DNA of 41,758 nucleotides, taken from Candidatus Omnitrophota bacterium. GTDB lineage: Bacteria > Omnitrophota > Koll11 > Tantalellales > Tantalellaceae. How positions within the stretch are numbered: position 1 is the stretch's first letter; each line of letters starts with the position of its first letter. The notes beneath the pieces were generated by a model. It did no database searches and was not told where the DNA came from. It saw only the letters and a program-made list of their open reading frames with translations. Shown here in pieces: positions 16,861-26,245 of the stretch. The stretch is from positions 1 to 41,758 of the forward strand of contig JADGBB010000006.1 of assembly GCA_015231715.1 (NCBI GenBank), written 5' to 3'. Position numbers and translations under genes: made by a program.

Positions 16861-17742
16861 CTATGATTTTTGAAACAAGATTATATCTCTTATCTCGCAT
16901 CCTACATCTTTTGCTATAACAGGACATTTCGCCATGAAAAGGAAAAAAACAGAACGACCCGGACAAAATAAAGCCTCATAATTTCCTTGGCCTTTACTAA
17001 TAACCATATCCGCTTTTTTGTAGACATCAATAAACTCTTTGCTGCATATAGACAGTATTGTTCCCGGCGCATCAGATCCCGATGAAATGATATCGGCGCT
17101 TTTGTCTAATCCCGAGACTATAGCATCTTCATATAAAGCATCGTTTATTATCGGTTTTTCTTTGACAGCATAGTATATTTTTTTGTTCTTATCAATTCGT
17201 TTGATTTCTTCTATTAAAATTCGGTCAAAAACGGTTTCGCCTGCATTATCTCCTAAATACACTATAGATGCAGACTTATTTAATTCTATTTTAAATTTTT
17301 CGTACTCAAACTTTTCCTTCTTTTTTCTTTTTATAAGTTCATCGTCATTTAAAAGTATTTTATTAATTTCTTGCTCCGCATTAAGTGTGTTCTTAACTCC
17401 GTAATCAATTACATTACCGGCGATAGCTAATTCTACAGCCGTTAAAAGTCTGTCCTGGCTTTTTTCGACTTTCGCCTTAAATTGATCATAAAACTCAAGC
17501 GCCATGCTATTGCTTTTCTCTTTGATCTCTTTATACGGATCTTCTATTTTCGTATGTTTTTTGACAATAGCGTAAATTATTCTCGCCATGAAAGGAGGTG
17601 GGCATTCAAAGGAAAAATCGGGAATAGCCAAGGCTACGTCATCTATTATTTTTTTTCTTATCGCATCGTCAATTCCGGTCAATCTGCCGAGTTCCAATGC
17701 CTGTCTAAAAAAACAAGGTATACAGTCTAAATTTGTTTTCAT
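16861..17742 (-). CDS. DUF89 / ARMT1-like metal-dependent damage-control phosphatase
   Basis: 293 residues. The N-terminus MKTNLDCIPCFFRQALE is the Cys-containing start of prokaryotic DUF89 proteins. The core motif LGDNAGETVFDRILIEEIK carries the metal-binding Asp/Asn residues, and VISKGQGNYE near the C-terminus is also family-typical. DUF89 enzymes dephosphorylate damaged or surplus phospho-metabolites. The true substrate here is unknown. It lies 9 bases after the metallo-beta-lactamase gene and is likely the last gene of the Fur-controlled NifX-MinD operon. Confidence 0.85.
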   Translation of the reverse strand: MKTNLDCIPCFFRQALELGRLTGIDDAIRKKIIDDVALAIPDFSFECPPPFMARIIYAIVKKHTKIEDPYKEIKEKSNSMALEFYDQFKAKVEKSQDRLLTAVELAIAGNVIDYGVKNTLNAEQEINKILLNDDELIKRKKKEKFEYEKFKIELNKSASIVYLGDNAGETVFDRILIEEIKRIDKNKKIYYAVKEKPIINDALYEDAIVSGLDKSADIISSGSDAPGTILSICSKEFIDVYKKADMVISKGQGNYEALFCPGRSVFFLFMAKCPVIAKDVGCEIRDIILFQKS

Positions 17743-17751
17743 CCGCCTCTT

Positions 17752-18465
17752 TTAAACTTCTATCTCTGTCCCGGAAGAGATCTCTACAAAGTTTTCTTTA
17801 TAAATACCCTTGAATATTTTAATACCATTTGATCCGCTGCAATGCGCAGGACCTGCTTTCTCTACTCCAAGCGACTTAAGACTTTCACATACAAAAATTA
17901 TTTCTTTATCGCAGGCATCTTTCAGATGAAAACCACCTAAGACACAATATATCTTATCCTGTGAAAATAGTTTTTTGACATGCTCCGTTATCTTTATTAT
18001 TCCGGGATGCGCGCAGCCGGTTATCAAGGTTAACCCGTTATGTGTTCTTATTACCAAAGATTGTTCTTCTATCTTATTTCCCTTATATTCTCCGGAAAAA
18101 GTACCGGTGGTATAAATATTGCCGCTGATATTAGAAAAATATTTATTTTCTACCGGCTTTATATTGTTCTTCTTTGAAAGCTCCTTGAATTCAGATGAAA
18201 AACTTTTACCGCCGTATATCGTGACATTTTTGTTTTTCTTAAGTACTCCCTCAAGTCCGCCTGCATGATCCCAATGATCGTGAGAAATAACTATATGCTT
18301 TATGTCAGATATATTCACTTTCATTGTCTTCATGTTTTTTAATAGGCTTCCGGCTTTCTCCCCTGTATCAAACAAAACACTATCGCCTACCAGACAGGAA
18401 AAACCCCAACCGCAAGCAAACCCGTCATTTTTAGACGTATTATCATAAAGTATTTTGATATTCAT
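17752..18465 (-). CDS. Metallo-beta-lactamase fold hydrolase (COG1237-like)
   Basis: Metal hydrolase with HDHWDH in IVISHDHWDHAGG and further ligands in GCAHPG, GGFHLKDA and GPAHCSG. The start at 18465 (MNIKILYDN) is chosen because its ATG overlaps the upstream stop as ATGA; a longer frame from 18498 would run into the ATPase gene. This subfamily includes enzymes resembling the dihydropterin ribofuranosylaminobenzene phosphate synthase, but most members are uncharacterised and frequently sit with MinD-ferredoxin ATPases, as here. Confidence 0.87.
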   Translation of the reverse strand: MNIKILYDNTSKNDGFACGWGFSCLVGDSVLFDTGEKAGSLLKNMKTMKVNISDIKHIVISHDHWDHAGGLEGVLKKNKNVTIYGGKSFSSEFKELSKKNNIKPVENKYFSNISGNIYTTGTFSGEYKGNKIEEQSLVIRTHNGLTLITGCAHPGIIKITEHVKKLFSQDKIYCVLGGFHLKDACDKEIIFVCESLKSLGVEKAGPAHCSGSNGIKIFKGIYKENFVEISSGTEIEV

Positions 18466-19328
18466 GGTTTCAATAAATAATCCGCTATATTTTTCCAAAT
18501 TTGTTTAATGGTATCTGTTGTTTTTCCTTCAGCATATTCTATTATAGTTTTACCCTCAACCATAGCTTTTACTACATTTTTATCAAATCCTATTTTACCT
18601 GCCACTTCAACATTGTTCAATAAACAATATTTTTCTATTTCGCCGGACATATCCGTATTTAAATCGTATTTATTTATTACCAATTTAACAGGCACATTAA
18701 AATGTTTTGCGACCTGTATGACCCTGTCTGCGTCATGTAACCCGCTCATTGTAGGCTCAGTCACTATAAGAGCGACGTCTACTCCCGAAATGGAAGCTAT
18801 TACAGGGCAGCCTATCCCGGGCGAGCCGTCAACAATAACCCAATCAGCTCCGTTCTTTTCGGCTATTTCTTTGGCTTTATTCCTTACTAGACTTACTAGT
18901 TTTCCTGAATTTTCTTCGGCGATCCCAAGCTTCGCGTGCACCATCGGGCCGAAACGTGTTTCCGAGACGAACCATTCTCCTGTAGTGTTCTCTTCCATTT
19001 TTATCGCCCCCTCGGGACAGATAAAACCGCAGAAAGCACAGCCCTCGCACGAAACGGGATCTACAATAAATTCTTTGCTGATAGCTTCAAACCTGCAGAG
19101 TTCAAAACATTTCCCGCACTTGTTACACTTTTTAATATCAATTACCGCTGTTCTCCCGCTTTTAAATACACTCCGTTCTTTTATTTCAGGTTCCAGCAGA
19201 AGATGGAGATCTGCCGCGTCAACATCACAGTCCGCCATTACTTTGTTTTTTGCTATAGCCGCAAAAGACGCCGTTAATATGGTTTTACCTGTCCCGCCCT
19301 TACCGCTGATGATTACGATTTGTTTCAT
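18462..19328 (-). CDS. MinD/ParA-type ATPase with inserted ferredoxin domain (1)
   Basis: 288 residues. Deviant Walker A GKGGTGKT at 8-15. After the first strand pair comes a 2x[4Fe-4S] ferredoxin insert with CNKCGKCFELC and CEGCAFCGFICP. DGSPGIGCPVIAS follows. Such ATPases are thought to handle Fe-S cluster loading or electron transfer in the cytoplasm, with a paralogue as partner; the second copy lies directly upstream with a 4-base overlap. Their recurrent neighbours are NifX-like proteins, also present here. Confidence 0.9.
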   Translation of the reverse strand: MKQIVIISGKGGTGKTILTASFAAIAKNKVMADCDVDAADLHLLLEPEIKERSVFKSGRTAVIDIKKCNKCGKCFELCRFEAISKEFIVDPVSCEGCAFCGFICPEGAIKMEENTTGEWFVSETRFGPMVHAKLGIAEENSGKLVSLVRNKAKEIAEKNGADWVIVDGSPGIGCPVIASISGVDVALIVTEPTMSGLHDADRVIQVAKHFNVPVKLVINKYDLNTDMSGEIEKYCLLNNVEVAGKIGFDKNVVKAMVEGKTIIEYAEGKTTDTIKQIWKNIADYLLKP

Positions 19329-20182
19329 CTTCTTATCTCATTTTTAATTTTCAATACCAGATCCCTGAACTGAACTTTATAATGCGGAAAACTTTCAACT
19401 ATAGGTATTCCTTTCGAATATGACGACGCTATTTCTTTTTCAAAAGGTATTTGCATTAATATTACGATACCTTCGCGCGAGCAATACTCTTCTGTTTTTT
19501 TATCTCCTAGATCAGCACGGTTAATTACAACTCCGAACGGTATTTTCATTTTTCTAAGAACTTCTACAGCTAGAACCAGATCGTTTAATCCAAATGGTGT
19601 TGGTTCAGTAACAAGAATACAAAAATCCGACCCATTTACGGATGCTATTACAGGACATGATGTTCCCGGCGGGGCATCAATAATTACAATTTTTTCTGGA
19701 TCAATTTTACTTTTTACCGCACGGATAACCGGGGGAGCCATAGCCTCTCCGATATAAAGTTTTCCATGCACAAAACTAATATGATCTTTTACGCCTACCT
19801 CCAAAACACCTACGGGTCTTTTTACCTCTGTAATACACTTTTGAGGACACAGATAAGAACACGCGCCGCATCCGTGACAAAGTTCCGGAAAAACAAGGAT
19901 CTTCCCTTTATCTTTATCCCCGGAGTGTAAGACTGCTATACAATTGTAAACACAGACCTTTTGGCATTTCCCGCAAAAAGTACATTTGCTCTCATCTACA
20001 TACGGCACAAGAATACAAACATCTTCTGTTTTTTTTATGTCCGGTTTGATAAAAATATGAGCGTTCGGCTCCTCAACATCGCAGTCTAAAAACTGAACTT
20101 TATCAGTTAATGAAAAAGCAATGCTTGTAGAAACCGTGGTTTTACCCGTTCCGCCCTTCCCGCTCGCAACCGAAATGATCAT
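19325..20182 (-). CDS. MinD/ParA-type ATPase with inserted ferredoxin domain (2)
   Basis: 285 residues from the ATG at 20182 (MIISVASGKGGTGKTTVST). A longer frame to 20329 overlaps the NifX gene and adds non-conserved residues, so it is rejected. Ferredoxin insert cysteines: CTFCGKCQKVC and CHGCGACSYLCP. DAPPGTSCPVIAS is the conserved switch segment. It probably forms a heterodimer with the downstream paralogue. It starts one base after the stop of the NifX-like gene. Confidence 0.9.
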   Translation of the reverse strand: MIISVASGKGGTGKTTVSTSIAFSLTDKVQFLDCDVEEPNAHIFIKPDIKKTEDVCILVPYVDESKCTFCGKCQKVCVYNCIAVLHSGDKDKGKILVFPELCHGCGACSYLCPQKCITEVKRPVGVLEVGVKDHISFVHGKLYIGEAMAPPVIRAVKSKIDPEKIVIIDAPPGTSCPVIASVNGSDFCILVTEPTPFGLNDLVLAVEVLRKMKIPFGVVINRADLGDKKTEEYCSREGIVILMQIPFEKEIASSYSKGIPIVESFPHYKVQFRDLVLKIKNEIRR

Positions 20183-20183
20183 A

Positions 20184-20549
20184 TTATTTAGTTCCAAAGT
20201 GAGATTCGACACTAGGTGCGGATGCCGGTTTGAATTCACCGTGTTTGTATTTATCAATAACGTGAATAACTTTGCCTGAAACTCCGGTAATAACCTCAAC
20301 TTTTCCGGCATTAAGTGTTTTATAGGCATTAGGTCCTACATTTCCGGTAAGAAGAACCTGCGCTCCTTTATCCGCGATCAGTTGTCCCGCCTGTATCCCG
20401 ACACCTCCCATCCCATCTTTATTATTATTTTCCACGAATTCCGAAGTCAAATTATCAGTATCATAAAAAACAAAATACTGACATCTTCCGAATTTTGGAT
20501 CTACAGCCGAATCAAGATCATTACCCTGTGATGTTATACATATTTTCAT
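20184..20549 (-). CDS. NifX/NifB C-terminal-like (dinitrogenase Fe-Mo cofactor) domain protein (1)
   Basis: 121 residues of the RNase-H-like NifX/NafY fold: DPKFGRCQYFVFYDTD near the N-terminus and GVGIQAGQLIADKGAQVLLTGNVGPNA in the middle. In nitrogen fixers these domains carry cofactor precursors. In non-fixers such stand-alone copies are linked to MinD-ferredoxin ATPases and probably bind an Fe-S cluster. Nothing nitrogenase-related is visible here. The same FGRCQYF box recurs in the membrane-anchored protein at 33667-34137. Confidence 0.85.
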   Translation of the reverse strand: MKICITSQGNDLDSAVDPKFGRCQYFVFYDTDNLTSEFVENNNKDGMGGVGIQAGQLIADKGAQVLLTGNVGPNAYKTLNAGKVEVITGVSGKVIHVIDKYKHGEFKPASAPSVESHFGTK

Positions 20550-20564
20550 TTTTCTTTCCCCCTT

Positions 20565-20927
20565 TTAATGACATTCGCCGTGATCTTTGCAGGAACCGAG
20601 TCCATGCAAAGAATTTTCAATAAAACCTTTAACGGCATCCTTTACTTTTCCCTCAAATCCCGACACTTTTACTCCGGCTTTGATAAACTTTTGCTGAGCC
20701 CCCATTCCCATTCCTCCGGCAATTACATGAGACACACCGTATTTTAAAATCTCATCAACTGCGGTGCATCCGCCTCCGCCGTGTACGGCTGTATTGGCAA
20801 ATACTTTTGTATCTGTGATCTTGCTGCCTTTGATCTCTACGATCAAAAAATACTTACATTGACCAAAATGAAGAGATACATCGCTGTCCATCCCTTTTTG
20901 GTCGTTTATCGTTATTCCTATTTTCAT
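20565..20927 (-). CDS. NifX/NifB C-terminal-like domain protein (2)
   Basis: 120 residues, paralogue of the downstream gene: VSLHFGQCKYFLIVE, then GGGGCTAVDEILKYGVSHVIAGGMGMGAQ. It ends in a Cys/His tail (GSCKDHGECH) that could bind metal. First gene of the operon running down to 16861 and placed directly behind a Fur box, so the whole set is likely iron-repressed. Confidence 0.85.
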   Translation of the reverse strand: MKIGITINDQKGMDSDVSLHFGQCKYFLIVEIKGSKITDTKVFANTAVHGGGGCTAVDEILKYGVSHVIAGGMGMGAQQKFIKAGVKVSGFEGKVKDAVKGFIENSLHGLGSCKDHGECH

Positions 20928-20947
20928 CTTTCCTCCTTAATTGTTAT

Positions 20948-20962
20948 TGATAATCATTTTCA
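20948..20962 (-). promoter_or_regulatory. Fur box upstream of the NifX-MinD operon
   Basis: TGATAAT-C-ATTTTCA, one mismatch from the 7-1-7 palindrome, 20 bases upstream of the first NifX-like ATG and directly between that gene and fur. Confidence 0.75.
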
Positions 20963-20981
20963 TTAAATATCCAAAAAAAAT

Positions 20982-21452
20982 CTACTCTTTTTTCCCGCAT
21001 TGTTCACATAGTCCATAAAATTGTATTATGTGGTTAGTGATATTAAACTTATGTTTTTTTGACAATCCTTTTTCAACTCTTTTCAAAAATTCTACCTCTT
21101 CGTCAATAAAGTCAGTATAATCTATTATCCTTTTACATTGCGTACAAACCAGGTGGTGATGATGTTCTATGTGAGAACCTTCCACAAGCTCATATCTAAA
21201 CCTGCCGTCGCCAAAATCAGATTTAAATATTATTCCCATGCCTGTCAATATTTCAAGAGTTCTGTAAACTGTTGTCAGGCCTATTTGAGGGAATTTTTTA
21301 TGAACCTCTATATAAACGTCTTCAGCGCTTAAATGTTTATCTGTTTTTTGAAGAAGTTCAATTATGGCTTGTCTTGGTATAGTTATTCTATATCCGCACC
21401 CTTTGAATTTGCCGTACCAATTATCTTTCATCATCCTGTGATCACAGGGCAT
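20982..21452 (-). CDS. fur: Ferric uptake regulator family repressor
   Basis: 156 residues from the ATG at 21452, which has AAGGAG 6 bases upstream; a frame from 21521 would cover the Fur box and is rejected. Winged helix with GLTTVYRTLEIL, metal site in HIEHHHHLVCTQCKRI, and a C-terminal CxxC (CEQCGKK). The two CxxC pairs are the structural zinc site. It is flanked on both sides by Fur boxes, consistent with autoregulation and control of the NifX-MinD operon. Confidence 0.93.
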   Translation of the reverse strand: MPCDHRMMKDNWYGKFKGCGYRITIPRQAIIELLQKTDKHLSAEDVYIEVHKKFPQIGLTTVYRTLEILTGMGIIFKSDFGDGRFRYELVEGSHIEHHHHLVCTQCKRIIDYTDFIDEEVEFLKRVEKGLSKKHKFNITNHIIQFYGLCEQCGKKE

Positions 21453-21474
21453 AAGCTTCTCCTTAACAAGTAAA

Positions 21475-21489
21475 TGATAATGATTTTCA
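21475..21489 (-). promoter_or_regulatory. Fur box upstream of fur
   Basis: TGATAAT-G-ATTTTCA, one mismatch from the 7-1-7 palindrome, 22 bases before the chosen fur start. Confidence 0.75.
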
Positions 21490-21556
21490 TTTACATACAT
21501 TTTACGCCCACACAGACTCATTTGTCAAGATTTATTCTTTTTGTTGCATATTGACT

Positions 21557-24500
21557 TTACAGCCACTTCATAAGTGTTTCTTTTAGTTTGTTATTATCTA
21601 TAGGCTTGGAGAGGTAATCTTTCATGCCGCAGGCAATGACTTTATCTCTATCTTCCTTCATTGCCGCTGCGGTTAAGGCTACGATAGGGGTTTTGCTTTT
21701 AAGTTCATTGATAATTATGTCAGTAGCTTCAAACCCGCCCATTATAGGCATCTGTATATCCATAAGGACAAGATCATATGTTCCGGTTCTTATTTTATTT
21801 ACCGCTTCATTTCCGTCTGCGGCTATTATTACTTCACAGCCAAACCTTTCAAGGAGTATTTTTATAAGCTTCTGATTAACTTCATTGTCTTCCGCTACCA
21901 GTATCCTCTTTCCTATTAATGCTGTTTCAGCCGTTGAATGCCGTGTAACTATTTTTTTGTCTTCATTTTTTTTGACTAAAGTAAATTTCATCACATTCAA
22001 CAATTCTCTTCTTGTTACAGGTTTCGGGATATACGCATCAAACCCTGCGTCTTGAGCTTCTAAAGAGGTTCCCGGACGGGCATCTGATGTCACTACTATT
22101 AATTTTATGGGGTCATATTTTTTATCTTTACGTATTTCCTTTGCGAGTTCCAACCCGTCCATTTCAGGCATCATCATATCCGACAAAATAATATCAGGCA
22201 TATCTTTCTGCTGTGAAATCCATGATAGTAATTTTTTTGCTCGGTCTGTTTTGTGCATTACTGTTAATCCGCAATCAAGACAATAAGTATCAAGTATTTT
22301 TCTGGCATTTTGATTGTCGTCAACTATTGCTATTTTCTTATCTTTAAAAATTTCGTTGTTTAACGATGTATTCTCTAAGGGCTGATCTTCGCAGTTGGAT
22401 AACTTAAGAGTAACAATAAACTCGCTCCCTATTCCCATTTCCGATTTGACTTTAATATCACCCTCCATTTTTCGCGCTAAAGTCCTTGAAATAGCAAGCC
22501 CTAAACCTGTCCCTCCGAATTTTCTTGTAGTAGATTCGTCGGCTTGCGAAAAAAGTTCAAAAATAGTTTCCTGCTTTTCCTCAGGCACGCCTATTCCAGT
22601 GTCTTTAATAGATATTTCTATATGACTTTTATTGTTTTTTCTTTCTTTAACATCCAAAGAAACTTTTATTTCACCTTTTTCAGTGAATTTTGCGGCATTG
22701 CCGACTAAGTTTAAAATTATTTGTCGAATTCTGGTAGGATCTCCGTAATATTTTTTTTCTAATTTTTTAGGAACATCACAAATCAAGTCGATATTTTTTC
22801 CCTGCACTTTCGCTCTTGTCATTTTTAATACACTTTCGATCAAATACTCAAAATCAAATTGAATATTTTCAAGCACCAAACTATTAGCCTCAATCTTTGA
22901 AATATCAAGAATATCATTTATTAAAGCGAGAAGAACATCACCGGATTCTTTAATTATCTCAATATGATCTTTTTGTGTTTGGTCCAAATCAGTCTCCATA
23001 AGTATTTCCGAAAAACCTATTATCGCGTTCATAGGTGTTCTTATTTCATGCGACATATTCGCTAGAAACTGACTTTTAGTTTTTGACGCGCTTTCGGCAA
23101 TTTCGCGCAAGTTTTCGGCTTTTTCTAAAGCTTTTTCTAGATCTATGTTCATCTTTTCAATTTTTTCTTTGGCGTTTTTCATATCTGTTATATCGATAAA
23201 TGTCTCAAGCAAAACATTTTCACCGTTATAAAGTATTTCTCTCACAGTTTTAAGAACAGGAATCTCTTTGCCATCCTTGCGCCTTAAGATCCTTTCACTT
23301 TTATCTACAATTTTCCCTTCATCAAGGATTGGGCAATGATTTTGGCTCGCAGGACAGAGATATTCTCCGCAATGCTTATTTATCACATCTTCTTTTTTCC
23401 CCATTCCCGACATTTCAAGAGCAGAAGAGTTTATCCATCTTATCACTCTATCTCTGCCTATTATCGCAACTCCAAAAGGAGCTTTTTCTAATATTATCCG
23501 TATGTTCTCATTTGCCTGCCTTAATTTTTCAGCCGCGTTAACGGTTTCCGTAATATCTTCTATAACTCCTTCGTAGTTTGAGATTTCCCCGTCATCATCT
23601 CTTATGATATTTGTGGTATCTTTGATCCAAATATCATTTCCCGCGGCACTTATTACCCTGTAAGGTTCATGAACAAATTGCCGGCATGCAATATCTTTAC
23701 TTGCATTTTCAACTTCTTCGGCTACTCTTTTTTTGTCGTCCAGATGAATGATATCCGAGTATTTTATTTTCCCAGAAATAAAATCATTTCCTTCATATCC
23801 AAGAACACTTTTTACGTTTTCTGATACTAATTTTACCGGCCAATCAAGAGAGTTTTTCCATGAAAAAACTATTGACCTGCTGCGGTTAATAATATCGTTA
23901 AGCTTTAATAACTGTTTTTCCTGATTTTTTTTGTCTGTTATATCTACACAGTATTCGATAATGCTGACCACTTCATTTGATTCATTAAAAACCGGGTAAC
24001 CATTAACCTCGACAATTCGTTTATCGCCGTTTTCATCATAATGAATATGCTCGCATGATACTTCTTTTTTAGAATTTTTTATACTTTTCAACGGACAAAT
24101 ATGTTCCCCTGTACACGGAGTCTCGCTTTTATGTGTTAGTAAATGACAGGTTAACTCCTTAGTCAGCTTCTCTTTTTTCAAAGCAATCTTATTTGCAAGC
24201 TGAATCCGGTAGTTAGACACATCGATAACCATAAAAGGATGTGTGAGAGAATCGATAACATCTACAAGAAACTTTTTACTTTTTGATATTTCCTTTTCCG
24301 CCGATTCTTTTTCGCAAATATCTTTTAAAAGCTTGCTATTTAGAACATAAATTATTCTTAAAAGAAGCAGTAATGCCGTAAAAAGTACAACTCCCAAAAC
24401 AACCCAATTTCGATATTTTATCAGAACCTGGCGGATAGTTATAACGCCATAATTTTCATAAGGCTGTTGTCTTAGCTCTCTTAAGCAATTATGTACTTCC

Positions 24501-26110
24501 TGGTAGTTAAGAGGTATAGTCCATCCTTTTATTTTTGCGGCTTTTGCGGCTGAACTGTCTTCGGGCATTTCGATAAGAGCAGTTGCTACCATTTCACTCA
24601 GTTTTTCGGAAGTATTCGGCAGGCTAGCTATCGGCCACTCGGGATAAAGCCTCCCGCTTAGAAGAAACGGGAAATTATCATATTCCGAACTGTTTTGCTC
24701 ATCACTTATAACATCTTTTAAACCGGATATTATTTTCAAATTGTATGAATCTATTTTTCCTTCCGCGCGCATTCTTTCGATGGTATCGCTTCTAGCGGTC
24801 CCGGCATCCGCTTTTCCTTTAAGAACAGCATAAACAGCATTATCATGAGTTCCCTCGAACGAAAGAGATTTAAAGTCTTTGTAAGGATCTATACCATGTT
24901 GCTTAAATTCTCGTAAAGCCATCTGCCAGCCGCCGAATGATTGTTCATCTACGGCAGCAAACTTTTTACCTTTAATATCCTTAAATGCGTTTATATCATC
25001 TCTTTTCATAGCGGTAAATATAACCGGTCCAAATTTTTTTACTACTTCACCGGTTGCGGCTATATTTTTTATCGTTGCTAATCGTGAACATCCGTAAAGA
25101 ACTTCAAGTGACACATACATGGACGAATTACATAAAATAAAATCAACGGCTCCATGCTTGGCACTTTCGAAAACTTTGTCAAAATCTAAAGGCACTATTC
25201 TAAAAGAATATCCGGGTATTTTATCATTAAGATAATCCGCAGTAAGGCCCCATTGTTTGAGACATTGTTCTTTGCCGCGTTTAGCTAAAACACCTACTCT
25301 AACTTCTTTATTGTTATTTTTTTCTAAATCTTCAGAAATTATTCCGCTTAACCATTTTTGCTGCAGCTCTCTGTACCTGCCTGTTTTTTTTAGTATCGCT
25401 AATCCCTCAGTAATTATTTCAAGTGTTTTTGAATGTTTTCCCGTAATTGCCGCATAACAAAAATTTTGAGAACTTAAAGAAATATTTGATGCAGTTAAGT
25501 TCTTAAGATTAAGATCATCAATGTAATAAAGCCCGGGCAGATATGCGCAAAGCAACGTATCGCCTGTTCCGTCCGAAAGTTTTTTTAAAGCTTCAGGTAT
25601 AGTGTCAGCCAGTATAATTTTTTCTGTTATATTTTTTCCTTTTAAATACTCCTCCATAATATCGCTTTTCATTACGATAATAGTTTTGTTTTTCAACTCT
25701 CCTTCATCATTTATTTTTCCGTTTTCTTTGCGGGTAAACGCTGTGTGAGTAATAACCGTATACGGTGTTGAAAACTCAAAGCTATTAACTCTTTCTTCGG
25801 AATATAACATTCCGGCGATAATATCTATAGCGCCTTTTTGCGTTTTTTCTAAAACATCATCCCAAGAATAAAAAACTATTTTTCCAGGAATTCCGGTGAC
25901 ATCGATAATTGATTGTGTAACATCAACGGTAAAGCCTTCCTTGTAACCATTTTCGTCATTGAAAGAATACGGCGGATAATCTGACTTGCATCCTATAACA
26001 ATACTGTCTTCGTCTTCGGAATGCACCCTTCCTGCGATACAGGTTACAGAAAAAATAAAACACATAGAATATATACAAGTTTTTAAAGTATTCTTGACCA
26101 TTATTCTCAT
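21557..26110 (-). CDS. Large hybrid sensor histidine kinase with two periplasmic binding domains and two receivers
   Basis: 1517 residues. Signal peptide (about 1-31), an SBP_bac_3-type domain (about 35-265, CKSDYPPYSFNDENG), a PhnD-like phosphate/phosphonate-type domain (about 270-540), a membrane helix (about 563-585), three PAS domains (about 610-985), HisKA with NMSHEIRTPMNA, a HATPase domain (GGTGLGLAIS), then two receivers (ILSDMMMPEMD; LVLMDIQMPIMG). It senses periplasmic small molecules and feeds a phosphorelay. The stand-alone Hpt and receiver at 7683-8498 are possible downstream partners. Some PAS regions contain Cys-rich TPCTGEHICPLK and CPASQNHCPI, perhaps metal or cluster sites. 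Confidence 0.92.
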   Translation of the reverse strand: MRIMVKNTLKTCIYSMCFIFSVTCIAGRVHSEDEDSIVIGCKSDYPPYSFNDENGYKEGFTVDVTQSIIDVTGIPGKIVFYSWDDVLEKTQKGAIDIIAGMLYSEERVNSFEFSTPYTVITHTAFTRKENGKINDEGELKNKTIIVMKSDIMEEYLKGKNITEKIILADTIPEALKKLSDGTGDTLLCAYLPGLYYIDDLNLKNLTASNISLSSQNFCYAAITGKHSKTLEIITEGLAILKKTGRYRELQQKWLSGIISEDLEKNNNKEVRVGVLAKRGKEQCLKQWGLTADYLNDKIPGYSFRIVPLDFDKVFESAKHGAVDFILCNSSMYVSLEVLYGCSRLATIKNIAATGEVVKKFGPVIFTAMKRDDINAFKDIKGKKFAAVDEQSFGGWQMALREFKQHGIDPYKDFKSLSFEGTHDNAVYAVLKGKADAGTARSDTIERMRAEGKIDSYNLKIISGLKDVISDEQNSSEYDNFPFLLSGRLYPEWPIASLPNTSEKLSEMVATALIEMPEDSSAAKAAKIKGWTIPLNYQEVHNCLRELRQQPYENYGVITIRQVLIKYRNWVVLGVVLFTALLLLLRIIYVLNSKLLKDICEKESAEKEISKSKKFLVDVIDSLTHPFMVIDVSNYRIQLANKIALKKEKLTKELTCHLLTHKSETPCTGEHICPLKSIKNSKKEVSCEHIHYDENGDKRIVEVNGYPVFNESNEVVSIIEYCVDITDKKNQEKQLLKLNDIINRSRSIVFSWKNSLDWPVKLVSENVKSVLGYEGNDFISGKIKYSDIIHLDDKKRVAEEVENASKDIACRQFVHEPYRVISAAGNDIWIKDTTNIIRDDDGEISNYEGVIEDITETVNAAEKLRQANENIRIILEKAPFGVAIIGRDRVIRWINSSALEMSGMGKKEDVINKHCGEYLCPASQNHCPILDEGKIVDKSERILRRKDGKEIPVLKTVREILYNGENVLLETFIDITDMKNAKEKIEKMNIDLEKALEKAENLREIAESASKTKSQFLANMSHEIRTPMNAIIGFSEILMETDLDQTQKDHIEIIKESGDVLLALINDILDISKIEANSLVLENIQFDFEYLIESVLKMTRAKVQGKNIDLICDVPKKLEKKYYGDPTRIRQIILNLVGNAAKFTEKGEIKVSLDVKERKNNKSHIEISIKDTGIGVPEEKQETIFELFSQADESTTRKFGGTGLGLAISRTLARKMEGDIKVKSEMGIGSEFIVTLKLSNCEDQPLENTSLNNEIFKDKKIAIVDDNQNARKILDTYCLDCGLTVMHKTDRAKKLLSWISQQKDMPDIILSDMMMPEMDGLELAKEIRKDKKYDPIKLIVVTSDARPGTSLEAQDAGFDAYIPKPVTRRELLNVMKFTLVKKNEDKKIVTRHSTAETALIGKRILVAEDNEVNQKLIKILLERFGCEVIIAADGNEAVNKIRTGTYDLVLMDIQMPIMGGFEATDIIINELKSKTPIVALTAAAMKEDRDKVIACGMKDYLSKPIDNNKLKETLMKWL

Positions 26111-26178
26111 TAATAACCCTATTTTACATATTATCTATTGTTAAAATTGTTTAGTTGCGACTTATCGAATTATTTAAT

Positions 26179-26206
26179 AATATACATCAAATTAAGTATA
26201 TGTCAA
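26179..26206 (-). promoter_or_regulatory. Promoter of the hybrid kinase
   Basis: On the minus strand TTGACA (26206-26201) and TATATT (26184-26179) are separated by 16 bases. A leader of about 60 bases leads to the ATG at 26110. Confidence 0.55.
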
Positions 26207-26245
26207 AAAAATACTAAACTTAAAGTATTTGACGTTTCTTGGGGT

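Noticed and set aside
18508..19347. 279-residue + strand open frame
   Set aside because: Antisense shadow of the ferredoxin-MinD ATPase, Ser/Thr/Pro-rich composition typical of reverse-strand frames.
20184..20927. NifX-like genes as evidence for nitrogen fixation
   Set aside because: No nifH, nifD, nifK, nifE or nifN is visible, and stand-alone NifX-like proteins are common in non-fixing anaerobes.
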